Of a DNA stretch of 64,000 nucleotides, positions 8,336 to 16,462 are shown piece after piece (positions within the stretch are counted from its first letter, which is position 1; every line of letters begins with the position of its first letter). This DNA comes from URNF01 sp045634325. GTDB lineage: Bacteria > Bacillota > Clostridia > Oscillospirales > Acutalibacteraceae. A program made the position numbers and the translations under genes. A model generated the notes under the pieces. The model saw nothing but the letters and a program-made list of their open reading frames with translations. It was not told the DNA's origin and did no database searches. The stretch is from contig JAZRAA010000034.1 of assembly GCA_045634325.1 (NCBI GenBank), positions 62,001 through 126,000 on the forward strand. The letters run 5' to 3'.

Positions 8336-9574
8336 TTATGCTCTTTTTACTAAAACAGTTTGTTCGTATGCTTTGATTTCTTCAAACCAACCGGTATCTT
8401 TCAAGCCGTTGCGTGCGCAGAATTCTTCCCAAACATCGCCCATGGGCATGGTTTTGAGCGCCTCGTTTTTCACCATCAAAGCGGTGAAATCTTCGGCATC
8501 CTGCAAAGCTTTCAGCTCATCCCACGGCGCAAGCATAGCACCCAACAACGCTTTTTGCCAGTTGCGCATACCCACAACCCAAGCGGCCAAACGGTTGATG
8601 GAAGCATCAAAGTAATCCAGCGCCATAATCACGCGGTCAAGCGCATCGTTACGCACGATTTCTTTGGCAATTTCTTTGGTTTCATCGTCCAACAACACCA
8701 CGTGGTCAGAGTCCCAACGTACAGGACGGGTAATATGTAACGCAATTTTATCGCTGAATAACAGCATAGAGGAAATTTTGTCCGAAACCATTTCAGTGGG
8801 ATGATAGTGACCGTTATCGAGCAGGCTCATCACACCGTTGCGTGCGGCATAATTCATATAGAATTCAGAAGAACCAACCGTGTAAGATTCAAGGCCGATA
8901 CCAAACACCTTGGATTCCATTGCTACGAGCACTTTCTCTCTGTCGTAAGGAGTAGCCAAAATTTCATCCAAAGATTTTTTCAAACGAGCACGCGGTGCCA
9001 TACGGTCAGCGGGCACATCCTTCAAGCCGTCCGGAATCCAGATGTTGAAAGAACAGAACGTGTTGAGCTCGGTTGCGAAATATTCCGCAATTTTGAGACA
9101 GCACTGCACGTGACGCACCCAGAATTTGCGGATTTCTTCATTGGCACTCGAAAGAGTCAAACCGGCTGCTTTCGGGTGAGAGAACATGGTCGGGTTGAAA
9201 TCAATGCCCAAACCGCGTTGTTTGGCAAACTCTACCCATTTGGCAAAGTGCTTGGGTTCGAGCGCATCTCTGTCCGCCCATTCGCCATCTTCAAAAATAG
9301 CATAGCACGCATGCAGGTTGATGCGATGTTTGCCGGGGATTAAAGACAATGCTTTGTCCATATCCGCCATCAACTCTGCGGGCGTGGTGGCTTTGCCGGG
9401 ATAGTTGCCGGTCGCTTGAATACCGCCGGACAAAGAGTCTTTGCCGTCAAAACCGTTGACGTCATCACCCTGCCAGCAATGCATGGAAATAGACACTTTG
9501 GACAATGCTTCAATTGCCGCCTCGGTATCCACTCCAATGGCCGCATATTTTTCTTTTGCTTCTAAATAAGACAT
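8336..9574 (-). CDS. rhaA: L-rhamnose isomerase
   Basis: RhaA interconverts L-rhamnose and L-rhamnulose. The 412-residue protein matches the family length and carries hallmark stretches: the N-terminal SISMHCWQGDDVNGF, the mid-barrel FCSFNIWIPDG, and a metal-binding region around NGHYHPTE and SDHVV. It is a metal-dependent TIM-barrel enzyme of the cytosol. ATG 9574 has a CGGAGGTAG site. It is the first gene of the rhaAB transcript and has its own promoter. Confidence 0.97.
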   Translation of the reverse strand: MSYLEAKEKYAAIGVDTEAAIEALSKVSISMHCWQGDDVNGFDGKDSLSGGIQATGNYPGKATTPAELMADMDKALSLIPGKHRINLHACYAIFEDGEWADRDALEPKHFAKWVEFAKQRGLGIDFNPTMFSHPKAAGLTLSSANEEIRKFWVRHVQCCLKIAEYFATELNTFCSFNIWIPDGLKDVPADRMAPRARLKKSLDEILATPYDREKVLVAMESKVFGIGLESYTVGSSEFYMNYAARNGVMSLLDNGHYHPTEMVSDKISSMLLFSDKIALHITRPVRWDSDHVVLLDDETKEIAKEIVRNDALDRVIMALDYFDASINRLAAWVVGMRNWQKALLGAMLAPWDELKALQDAEDFTALMVKNEALKTMPMGDVWEEFCARNGLKDTGWFEEIKAYEQTVLVKRA

Positions 9575-9636
9575 ACTATACTACCTCCGTATGATAATTT
9601 CTAACGTATGGAATACAGATTCTTCCACTTAGAAAC

Positions 9637-9665
9637 AGTGTAACACAAAAACAATATTTATGCAA
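9637..9665 (-). promoter_or_regulatory. Candidate rhaAB promoter
   Basis: On the minus strand TTGCAT, 17 bp, TACACT. The -35 box matches consensus poorly, as expected for an activator-dependent sugar promoter. The rest of 9575-9715 shows no other clear element. Confidence 0.5.
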
Positions 9666-9715
9666 GTGCTGAAGCAACGAATATAGAAAAACAACTGGTC
9701 GTATTGTGAAGAACA

Positions 9716-9755
9716 GTAAAAAGAAGCACGAAATTTTCGTGCTTCTTTTACTTTT
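9716..9755 (-). terminator. Terminator after the MacB-like ABC genes
   Basis: A perfect inverted repeat AAAAGAAGCACGAAA/TTTCGTGCTTCTTTT with flanking T/A tracts lies about 70 bases beyond the ABC ATPase stop. It insulates rhaAB from the ABC operon. Confidence 0.75.
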
Positions 9756-9822
9756 GTCTCATGTCGTAACAAACAAGGAAATGCACGACACGTTTTTGGC
9801 TTTTAAGAGAGCCTAAACCCGA

Positions 9823-10491
9823 TTAAAAGAAAATGCTTTTTGACTTATCGGCACGATTGATTTTCACGAGTTCATATCGTTCATCACACATTGCCGCAAC
9901 ATCGGGTGAATGGCTTACTAAAATAACACATTTGCCTTGAGCGGTAAGCTCACGGAATATATGCATAATTTCGTTTTGTGTTTCGGTATCAAGGTTTCCC
10001 GTCGGTTCATCCGCAAGGATGATATCCGGATTATAGGAAAGAGCACGAGCAATGGCAACACGCTGTTGCTGGCCTCCCGATAATTTCAACACACGGCGGT
10101 TTGCTTCATCATCCAGTCCAACACTATGCAGAAGTTCAATAGCTCTTTGCTTTTTATTCTTAATCTTACATCCTGCAACATCCATTGAAAGAATAACATT
10201 TTCAAGAGCTGTGTATTTCGTAATCAAATTGAAACTCTGAAATACTACGCCAATGTATTTGGAGCGAAAGGTGTATTTATCAATCTTTGCAACATTTTTG
10301 TTGTCATAGATAATCTCCCCGCTGCTAGGTGATGCGAGCCCGGAAAGGAGCGATAAAAGTGTCGTTTTGCCTGCACCCGATTTGCCCACGATGCAGTACA
10401 TTTTGCCTTTTTCAAATTCGTATGAAATGTTTTGCAGTACGGGGGTTCTGTCATACGAAAAGCAGATGTTTTGAAGTGATAAGATAGACAT
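9823..10491 (-). CDS. ABC transporter ATP-binding protein, MacB/LolD-like
   Basis: A 222-residue ATPase subunit with Walker A GKSGAGKTT, signature LSGGQQQRVAIARAL and Walker B ILADEPTGNLD. This spelling is typical of the MacB/LolD/FtsE branch that works with FtsX-like permeases in lipoprotein handling, peptide export or bacteriocin defence. The start has AAAGGAGA. The permease gene lies 14 bases upstream on the same strand, so the two form one exporter. Both read as more AT-rich than the surrounding metabolic genes. No two-component system is adjacent. Confidence 0.93.
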   Translation of the reverse strand: MSILSLQNICFSYDRTPVLQNISYEFEKGKMYCIVGKSGAGKTTLLSLLSGLASPSSGEIIYDNKNVAKIDKYTFRSKYIGVVFQSFNLITKYTALENVILSMDVAGCKIKNKKQRAIELLHSVGLDDEANRRVLKLSGGQQQRVAIARALSYNPDIILADEPTGNLDTETQNEIMHIFRELTAQGKCVILVSHSPDVAAMCDERYELVKINRADKSKSIFF

Positions 10492-10505
10492 AACTTTCTC
10501 CTTTC

Positions 10506-12119
10506 TTAATCTCTGTTTGCAAGAATTTTCAAGGGATCGTATCGCATGATAAACGACACCGATGCCATGCTTGCCACTAGTGTCAGAAGCAATCCTACGC
10601 CGAGCATTTGAAGCACCACGGTCAAATTCATTGCGGAATTCACTTCGGTAATATAATTTTCCGCACTATCAAACATGCTTTCAAACGGATTGTTTCCTCC
10701 ACCTATATCCGTAGGCATATTCGAAGGCATTCCGCCGCCGAAATTGCCGGGACGGCCAAAGTTTTCATCCATCTGCATCTGTTGTGAATTTTGACTTTCT
10801 ACCTGACCTGCTAAAAGCGCATTAGTAACAGGAACAGAACTTACCGCGCCTATACCGGCACCGACAACGACGGCAATCATTGTAACTACAAGGATTTCGC
10901 ACATAAACTGCGCGGCAACTTTCCATTTTTTCATACCCATTGCAGTCAGCACGCCAACCTCGTATTTGCGCTCGCGGACGTTAAAGATGTTGAGAACAAC
11001 CAGAATGATCGCACCGATGATAAGGATAACCACAAGGAACCAACCCGCCATTTTGCTGAGGGTGTTCAACGGCGTCAAACTGTTTTCAAACGCGGCAAGG
11101 TCGGGAGAAGATACGGCATAAGCATCTTCAAGACCGAGAGTGCGCACTTCTTCCTCAAAAGCGTAATATTTCTCGGTGTTTGCAAGCACATATGTTGCCG
11201 AGACGGAACCTGTAACGGCACTATCACTTTCTCTGCCAGTATTTTCATCGGTAACAGTCGTGGAAACCTCATCCGATGCATCAAGGATGGTTTGTAATGC
11301 AGCAGCACTCATATAAATTTGGTTAGCAGGGTCTTGACTCTTACCAAACATTGACATGGAAAAGTCGTTGTTTGAAGAGCTTGTATAAAGACCTACAATT
11401 TTAAGTTCATAAGTTTCCGTTTCGACGGAAGGGTTAGTAAGAACAATTGTATCGCCTACAGCTAAATCATTATAGATGGCCAGTTCTTCAGAAATCACAC
11501 ATTCTTTTTCGGTTGTGCCTTCCTCGAACATAGTGCCGCCTTCCAACACAGAAGCTGTTCCGTCAATAAAAGCAGTCATCGAATTGTCACTGCTATAACC
11601 AATAACAGAGAAATCCGACGAGCTGAACGTTCCTTTGCCGCCGCCAAAACTGCCGCCGGGAAATCCCATCCCACCGCCAAAACCACCCATACCGGCATAG
11701 GACTCATTTTCTTCGGTTTCATCCGTTACCGGCTCCAAATCCTCGTTGCCGTTAAACGCTGCGGTGAGTGTATAATAAAAATCTTGCACCGACGCGGCAT
11801 TTGCGTATGTTTGATATTCTTCGAGGGTCAGCGAAGAAGCGTTGCCCATCATGTTTTTAAACTGATCTCGGTCAAAACCGCTACCACCTTGACCTTTTCC
11901 GCCGCCCATTATATCATTCATCATGGAACTTCTGTCATATGATATGGTAGCTGTAATATTCAGTTCTTCGAGTGTACTTTCTTTGGCACTTTCAGCGGCT
12001 TGTCGGATAGATAAACCAAGACAGGCAGAAACAGCAATTACAAGTGCGATAATGCTGATTAAAACATTACGCCCTTTTGATCTGCCGATACATCTTAAAG
12101 CGTTTTTTATAATGTACAT
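10506..12119 (-). CDS. ABC transporter permease, MacB/FtsX-like, with Gly/Met-rich extracellular domain
   Basis: A 537-residue permease of the MacB/FtsX topology. One N-terminal membrane helix (about 15-37) is followed by a large extracellular domain (about 40-355) and three C-terminal helices. The extracellular part contains low-complexity Gly/Met/Asn/Asp segments, for example GGGKGQGGSGFDRDQ near 70, GGFGGGMGFPGGSFGGG near 150 and NFGGGMPSNMPTDIGGGN near 465, the last in the loop between C-terminal helices. Such segments are found in some clostridial MacB-type permeases; their function is unknown. It pairs with the downstream ATPase, and the likely substrate is a peptide, antibiotic or lipoprotein. 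Confidence 0.9.
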   Translation of the reverse strand: MYIIKNALRCIGRSKGRNVLISIIALVIAVSACLGLSIRQAAESAKESTLEELNITATISYDRSSMMNDIMGGGKGQGGSGFDRDQFKNMMGNASSLTLEEYQTYANAASVQDFYYTLTAAFNGNEDLEPVTDETEENESYAGMGGFGGGMGFPGGSFGGGKGTFSSSDFSVIGYSSDNSMTAFIDGTASVLEGGTMFEEGTTEKECVISEELAIYNDLAVGDTIVLTNPSVETETYELKIVGLYTSSSNNDFSMSMFGKSQDPANQIYMSAAALQTILDASDEVSTTVTDENTGRESDSAVTGSVSATYVLANTEKYYAFEEEVRTLGLEDAYAVSSPDLAAFENSLTPLNTLSKMAGWFLVVILIIGAIILVVLNIFNVRERKYEVGVLTAMGMKKWKVAAQFMCEILVVTMIAVVVGAGIGAVSSVPVTNALLAGQVESQNSQQMQMDENFGRPGNFGGGMPSNMPTDIGGGNNPFESMFDSAENYITEVNSAMNLTVVLQMLGVGLLLTLVASMASVSFIMRYDPLKILANRD

Positions 12120-12182
12120 ACTCGTTTTCCTTCCCGCGAAACAAATTTATCATAAAGCATTATATACTTCATATTTGTACTG

Positions 12183-12212
12183 ATTATAGAGAAACATTAA
12201 ATTTTTTATGAA
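12183..12212 (-). promoter_or_regulatory. Candidate promoter for the MacB-like ABC genes
   Basis: On the minus strand TTCATA, 18 bp, TATAAT. A second TATAAT nearer the gene (within 12155-12170) lacks a good -35 box. The region is very AT-rich. Confidence 0.4.
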
Positions 12213-12243
12213 CAAAGGTATAAATTTAAAATCACACACATGA

Positions 12244-12282
12244 AAATAAAAACAACCTCTCGTAAAGAGAGGTTGTTTTATT
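12244..12282 (-). terminator. Terminator of the seven-gene transport operon
   Basis: The stem ACAACCTCTC/GAGAGGTTGT with T tracts on both sides lies about 55 bases beyond the last permease stop. Confidence 0.85.
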
Positions 12283-12333
12283 GTCCTTAAGAATACAACT
12301 CTATGGATAACTGTTTTTGTGAATAGGTAAATG

Positions 12334-13281
12334 TTATTCGCCGGTAATGCCCGAACGTTCCACACTTTCCACAAACTGTCTTTGTAAAACCAAATACATA
12401 ATAACCGTGGGAAGAATGGACAATAACGTACCCGCCAAGGACAAAGATTCGTTCAAACGATTGACCGAATTGTTTTTATCGCCCTCGGAATTGCCGTATA
12501 ACTCAGCGAACTTTTGACCGAATTCAGCCAAGCGCTTGGGCAATGTTTTAATATTCGGGGAGAACAGGTTTAAGTCCGTGGTCTCGTTCCAATACCAAAC
12601 AAAGCTAAACAGTGTACACAAAACGATAGCACCGGAAGCGGCAGGCATCGCAATTTTATAGTAAATCTTGAACTTTCCTGCGCCGTCCAGCTCAGCTGCC
12701 TCGTCAAAAGAAATCGGGTAGGTGCTAAAGAACGAGTAGAAAATTAAGATGAAAATGGTGCTGCGAATACCTTGACCAAATCCCGCAGGCAAGAAAAACG
12801 GGAACACCGTTTCCGTCATACCATAGCTGTAAAACATGCTGTAGCGCGGGATGGACATAACCATCGTGGGTATCATAAACGTTGCAATGATCAACACCAG
12901 CCACAACTTTTTAAGCGGGAACTCGAAGCGAGCAAGACCGAAAGCGGTGAGAGAAGTCGCAATCAACTGCAACAACGTCGGTACCGCCGCCATAATAATG
13001 GAGGTGCCAAAACTACGCAAGAAATCGAGAGTTTCATACGCTTGTACAAAGTTACCCAGATGCAATTTGGTCGGAATCCACATAACCGACGGGTCAACCA
13101 AGTCATCCGGCGAGAAAAAGCTGTTGACAATCATATACAATATCGGATACAGATACACAAATGCCAAGCCGATAAGTACCACATACAAGAAAAAGCTTTT
13201 GACAAAACCGTTTTTCTCTTTATTACCCAGGAAGAACTGCTTGACTTTGTTGATGTCATATTTACGTTTTGACTTCGTCAT
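12334..13281 (-). CDS. Carbohydrate ABC transporter permease, MalG-like (second pair)
   Basis: A 315-residue inner-membrane permease with six predicted helices and the EAA loop EAAELDGAGKFKIYYKIAMP that docks onto the ATPase. The length and order of helices fit the MalG/LplC-type subunit that partners a MalF-like subunit. Its start overlaps the end of that partner by four bases (ATGA). It is the last gene of the seven-gene operon. Together with its partner it forms the second complete permease pair of the operon, yet no second binding protein is present. Confidence 0.92.
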   Translation of the reverse strand: MTKSKRKYDINKVKQFFLGNKEKNGFVKSFFLYVVLIGLAFVYLYPILYMIVNSFFSPDDLVDPSVMWIPTKLHLGNFVQAYETLDFLRSFGTSIIMAAVPTLLQLIATSLTAFGLARFEFPLKKLWLVLIIATFMIPTMVMSIPRYSMFYSYGMTETVFPFFLPAGFGQGIRSTIFILIFYSFFSTYPISFDEAAELDGAGKFKIYYKIAMPAASGAIVLCTLFSFVWYWNETTDLNLFSPNIKTLPKRLAEFGQKFAELYGNSEGDKNNSVNRLNESLSLAGTLLSILPTVIMYLVLQRQFVESVERSGITGE

Positions 13282-14159
13282 GTCGTCGCCTTCCTTCCAA
13301 AGAATTTAAAGATGAGTAACAATGCCAGCAGCAGTGCCGCTACCACAAGGAAATACATCCAAGCAATCGCTGAGGAATAACTATACATATATTTCTGGTG
13401 GAAAATGTTATTGTTAATCAAAATATTAACAGGGCTGCCCGAATAGTTGGCAATGTCAATGATGGTATACACGCCGCTGATTAAGATGAGCGGACTCAAA
13501 TGCGGCAACGTGATTTTCCAGAATTTTTCCCATCCGCCGGCGCCGTCGATAGAAGCCGCTTCGTACAGGTCACTGCCGATAGACTGTAATCCCGCAAGGA
13601 AAATAAGGATTTGCACGCCGCAGAACCACAAAATCATAACCAAGTTATTCAGAACGTATTGCGCCGGAGACGCCAGCACACTCGGTAGACTGGCTAGGAA
13701 TTCAAACACCAGCGGCGATTCCTCCGAAAAGTCTACCGTGTATTTGGTGAGCAACTGGCTGATAGCGGGGCCACTCATGATGATAACCGGCATAAAAAAG
13801 GCACCGCGGAAAAAGGCACGACCCTTGAATTTGCCGTTGAGTAACAACGAGATAATCAGCGAGAACACCAAAATGATAGGCGTCATATACGCAATCATGG
13901 TCACCTGAGAAGTGATTGCCATCGTGAATTCTTCGGTTTGGTTAATGGCATAATCATAGAAGAAGAGACCTTTAAAGGTATACTCCGTGCCCTCGGGTCG
14001 CATACGGATGAGGTTGAAGCTTAGAATGATCGCATACACAATGGGATACGCGACAAAGAAGCCAAAACCCAAAATCCAAGGCGCCATAAAGCCATAGCCT
14101 TTAAGCGCATTCCGCTGTTGAATGGTTAAGCCGCGCTTTTGATTTGTTGTCGTTTTCAT
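13278..14159 (-). CDS. Sugar ABC transporter permease, MalF-like (second pair)
   Basis: A 293-residue permease with six helices and the EAA loop YEAASIDGAGGWEKFWKITL. It is the MalF/LplB-type half of the second permease pair. I prefer ATG 14159, nine bases after GAAAGGGG; a TTG at 14168 would overlap that site and the stop of the upstream gene. It follows the DUF5696 gene by five bases, and its ribosome binding site is embedded in that gene's last codons, which suggests translational coupling. Confidence 0.9.
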   Translation of the reverse strand: MKTTTNQKRGLTIQQRNALKGYGFMAPWILGFGFFVAYPIVYAIILSFNLIRMRPEGTEYTFKGLFFYDYAINQTEEFTMAITSQVTMIAYMTPIILVFSLIISLLLNGKFKGRAFFRGAFFMPVIIMSGPAISQLLTKYTVDFSEESPLVFEFLASLPSVLASPAQYVLNNLVMILWFCGVQILIFLAGLQSIGSDLYEAASIDGAGGWEKFWKITLPHLSPLILISGVYTIIDIANYSGSPVNILINNNIFHQKYMYSYSSAIAWMYFLVVAALLLALLLIFKFFGRKATT

Positions 14160-14164
14160 ACAGC

Positions 14165-16462
14165 TCAACCCCTTTCTACTGCGAAATTCAAGCCGGAAAC
14201 GTTCACGCCATCCACCGTTCTCTGTTCAGAATTGTAGTTGACATAAATTTTCACGTCATTATCATACGTCACGCGCACGACACCGTCTGCAACCAATTTA
14301 TGCTCGGAGATTTTGGCACCTTGCACATCTTTGAGTGCGGTATTGACTTTGCCGTACACCGTTTCGATGGTGCTTTCCCAATCGTTGTAGTTGAGCGAGA
14401 AGTAGTCCACCATCGGCGTTTTGTTGAGTTTGCTGTTTTCCGCACCCATTACCAAGAAGGACGGATAAGCGCCATACTCAATAGATTTCAACGTACACGC
14501 CGTAGTATAGAAACCTTGGTTCGCATACGGTGCATAATAGTTGATGTGTCCTTTCAGCAAAATTTGCAAGAAAGGTACCGAATCGGTTTCGAACAGGAAC
14601 TGACTATTCATCATAGCGATGTCAAAGTAGTCGGTGCATTCATCCCACATATACTGGTTAGGCGCATTCAAGGCAAGCTGCATCTGGGACTCGTTGAGTT
14701 TCCCTGCAGCACTATCAAACAATTTGCGGGCCTGTACACGGGTAGTGGTTTCATCCTGCTCGTAATGTGCATACAATTCAGAGCCAAAGCGCGGCAAGTT
14801 CACATTAAAACCTTGCAAAGCAGTGCTCATCTTTTGCAAATTGGATACGACGGTTTTCGGAGTAGCAAGATACGTTTCATTAAACATCACAGACGGGTTG
14901 TCACGGATGTAGCTGATAATCTTTTTCGCAACCGATTGCGTTCCCAGATAAGAAACTCTGCCCTGCGACTCGTTAAAGGTGATGGCTTTGGATTGCAGAT
15001 AGAACTGACCGCCCGCCGCCTGTACGCTATCCCGCAGGAGTTTCAAATCTTCCAAGGAACCGACCGTGGATTGCGTTTTGAAAGAGCCATACTTGTTACC
15101 GTTCACGCCGCCTTTTTGCCAGCCGGTCAATACCATGGTCAAATTGTTGATGCCTTTATCCGACAATGCTTGTTGGATTTCCAACGCTTGTTCGGTAGTG
15201 GTAAAGGTCTGGGTGCTGTTGAAGATAAAACCGGATTTCACATCCGAACCAAGCAACTCCAAGCGCAACGGCACTTGTTCGTCATAGGTTTTCGCGGTGT
15301 TATCCAACGTGCCGTCAGCCTCTAACAACTCACGGTATTTGCGTGCCATGCCGTTGTAGGAAGCCTCTTCACCCGACAGCAAATACACCGAAATGCAAGC
15401 GGAGAAGTTGTTGATGTCTTTCTGCGGACGCAGAATGGTGTTGGTTTTCGAAACGGGTTGCTGATACAACTGGCGATATTCGAAAATCGCAGTGGACCAG
15501 TTATATGGTGTGATGGGGCTGGCAAGAGAAGCCTGAATGGTAGCAAACTCTCTGCCGCCGTCAATAACGGTCATCGCCGCATATTGTTCATCACCATGCA
15601 CGATACCAAAGACTGGAATGGTCGCACGAAATGCTTCCACCAAATAGTCGTCGGTACGTTTTGCCATCAAGTCGGTAACCTCGTTGAGCAAATCCACCGA
15701 ACCGTCTTTGCCATATACCTTAGCACTATAATAACTACTATAGGTAGTATACGGGTCATACCGCATCAAAGCACCCGAACCGTCCGGCACAAACAGATAA
15801 CCATCCATCTCGCCGTGTTCGGTGCTGCCAAAGAACGGCAACATGAAGAGTTTAGCGAGCACATAGTCCTCGTCATATTCTTCGATGCCATCCTTGGGAA
15901 TCTGCATCTCGAAATGATCGTCTTTTAAGGCAATTTCAAAAGTAATTGCCAAGCCGATATCATAACAGTCGGCAACACAGGTCATCACCTTTTCCTGTGT
16001 GTCGAATGTATATTCAGTTTCAAAGCGAGCGTCCGCCATGCTGATTTGATTGGAAATATTATCTTTATCATAATATTCCACCGTGAACATGGAGTTTGCT
16101 TTGAGAGTCCAGTAGTCATTCAAATTATCAACGGTATCACTCTTGAGTTCGCCCCACACATACCCGCTCTTTTTATCCACTATGCGGATAGAAGCGCTTT
16201 CTTTGCGAAGCCATAACTCCATAGCATCGTTTTCCAGCACCTTTTCAAAACCCTCGGTGCTCAAGCGATTGCCTGCGAGTTGTGCCATTTCCTTATACTG
16301 TGCGTATCTGTTAGTGTGAATTTCCGCAGAAGAGGTATCCGGCAACACAAATTCCTTGCGCTCACGTTTGGCATACACCGCCATAGACGTGAGCATCACT
16401 ACCACCAGAACGACCGACAGCATCGCGAGCAAAACGCGTTTACATTTAAGCAGTTTGGACAC
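14165..16462 (-). CDS. DUF5696 domain-containing membrane-anchored protein
   Basis: A 765-residue protein of unknown function with one N-terminal membrane helix (about 7-30) and a large extracellular part. The N-terminal half (about 90-330) reads as beta-rich, with YWTLKANSMFTVEYYDKDN and LFVPDGSGALMRYDP. The C-terminal half (about 400-700) looks like a barrel, with LTMVLTGWQKGGVNGN and QMQLALNAPNQYMWD, reminiscent of glycoside hydrolases. I assign it to DUF5696 from memory of this family occurring with YIP1 proteins and sugar permeases. The start is GTG 16462 with AGGAGG nine bases upstream; it overlaps the end of the preceding gene by 17 bases. A role in binding or cleaving the imported glycan outside the cell is an inference. 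Confidence 0.8.
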   Translation of the reverse strand: MSKLLKCKRVLLAMLSVVLVVVMLTSMAVYAKRERKEFVLPDTSSAEIHTNRYAQYKEMAQLAGNRLSTEGFEKVLENDAMELWLRKESASIRIVDKKSGYVWGELKSDTVDNLNDYWTLKANSMFTVEYYDKDNISNQISMADARFETEYTFDTQEKVMTCVADCYDIGLAITFEIALKDDHFEMQIPKDGIEEYDEDYVLAKLFMLPFFGSTEHGEMDGYLFVPDGSGALMRYDPYTTYSSYYSAKVYGKDGSVDLLNEVTDLMAKRTDDYLVEAFRATIPVFGIVHGDEQYAAMTVIDGGREFATIQASLASPITPYNWSTAIFEYRQLYQQPVSKTNTILRPQKDINNFSACISVYLLSGEEASYNGMARKYRELLEADGTLDNTAKTYDEQVPLRLELLGSDVKSGFIFNSTQTFTTTEQALEIQQALSDKGINNLTMVLTGWQKGGVNGNKYGSFKTQSTVGSLEDLKLLRDSVQAAGGQFYLQSKAITFNESQGRVSYLGTQSVAKKIISYIRDNPSVMFNETYLATPKTVVSNLQKMSTALQGFNVNLPRFGSELYAHYEQDETTTRVQARKLFDSAAGKLNESQMQLALNAPNQYMWDECTDYFDIAMMNSQFLFETDSVPFLQILLKGHINYYAPYANQGFYTTACTLKSIEYGAYPSFLVMGAENSKLNKTPMVDYFSLNYNDWESTIETVYGKVNTALKDVQGAKISEHKLVADGVVRVTYDNDVKIYVNYNSEQRTVDGVNVSGLNFAVERG

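Noticed and set aside
14144..15325. A 393-codon plus-strand frame over the DUF5696 gene
   Set aside because: Antisense shadow; no motif, no ribosome binding site, and the minus-strand gene is coupled in an operon.
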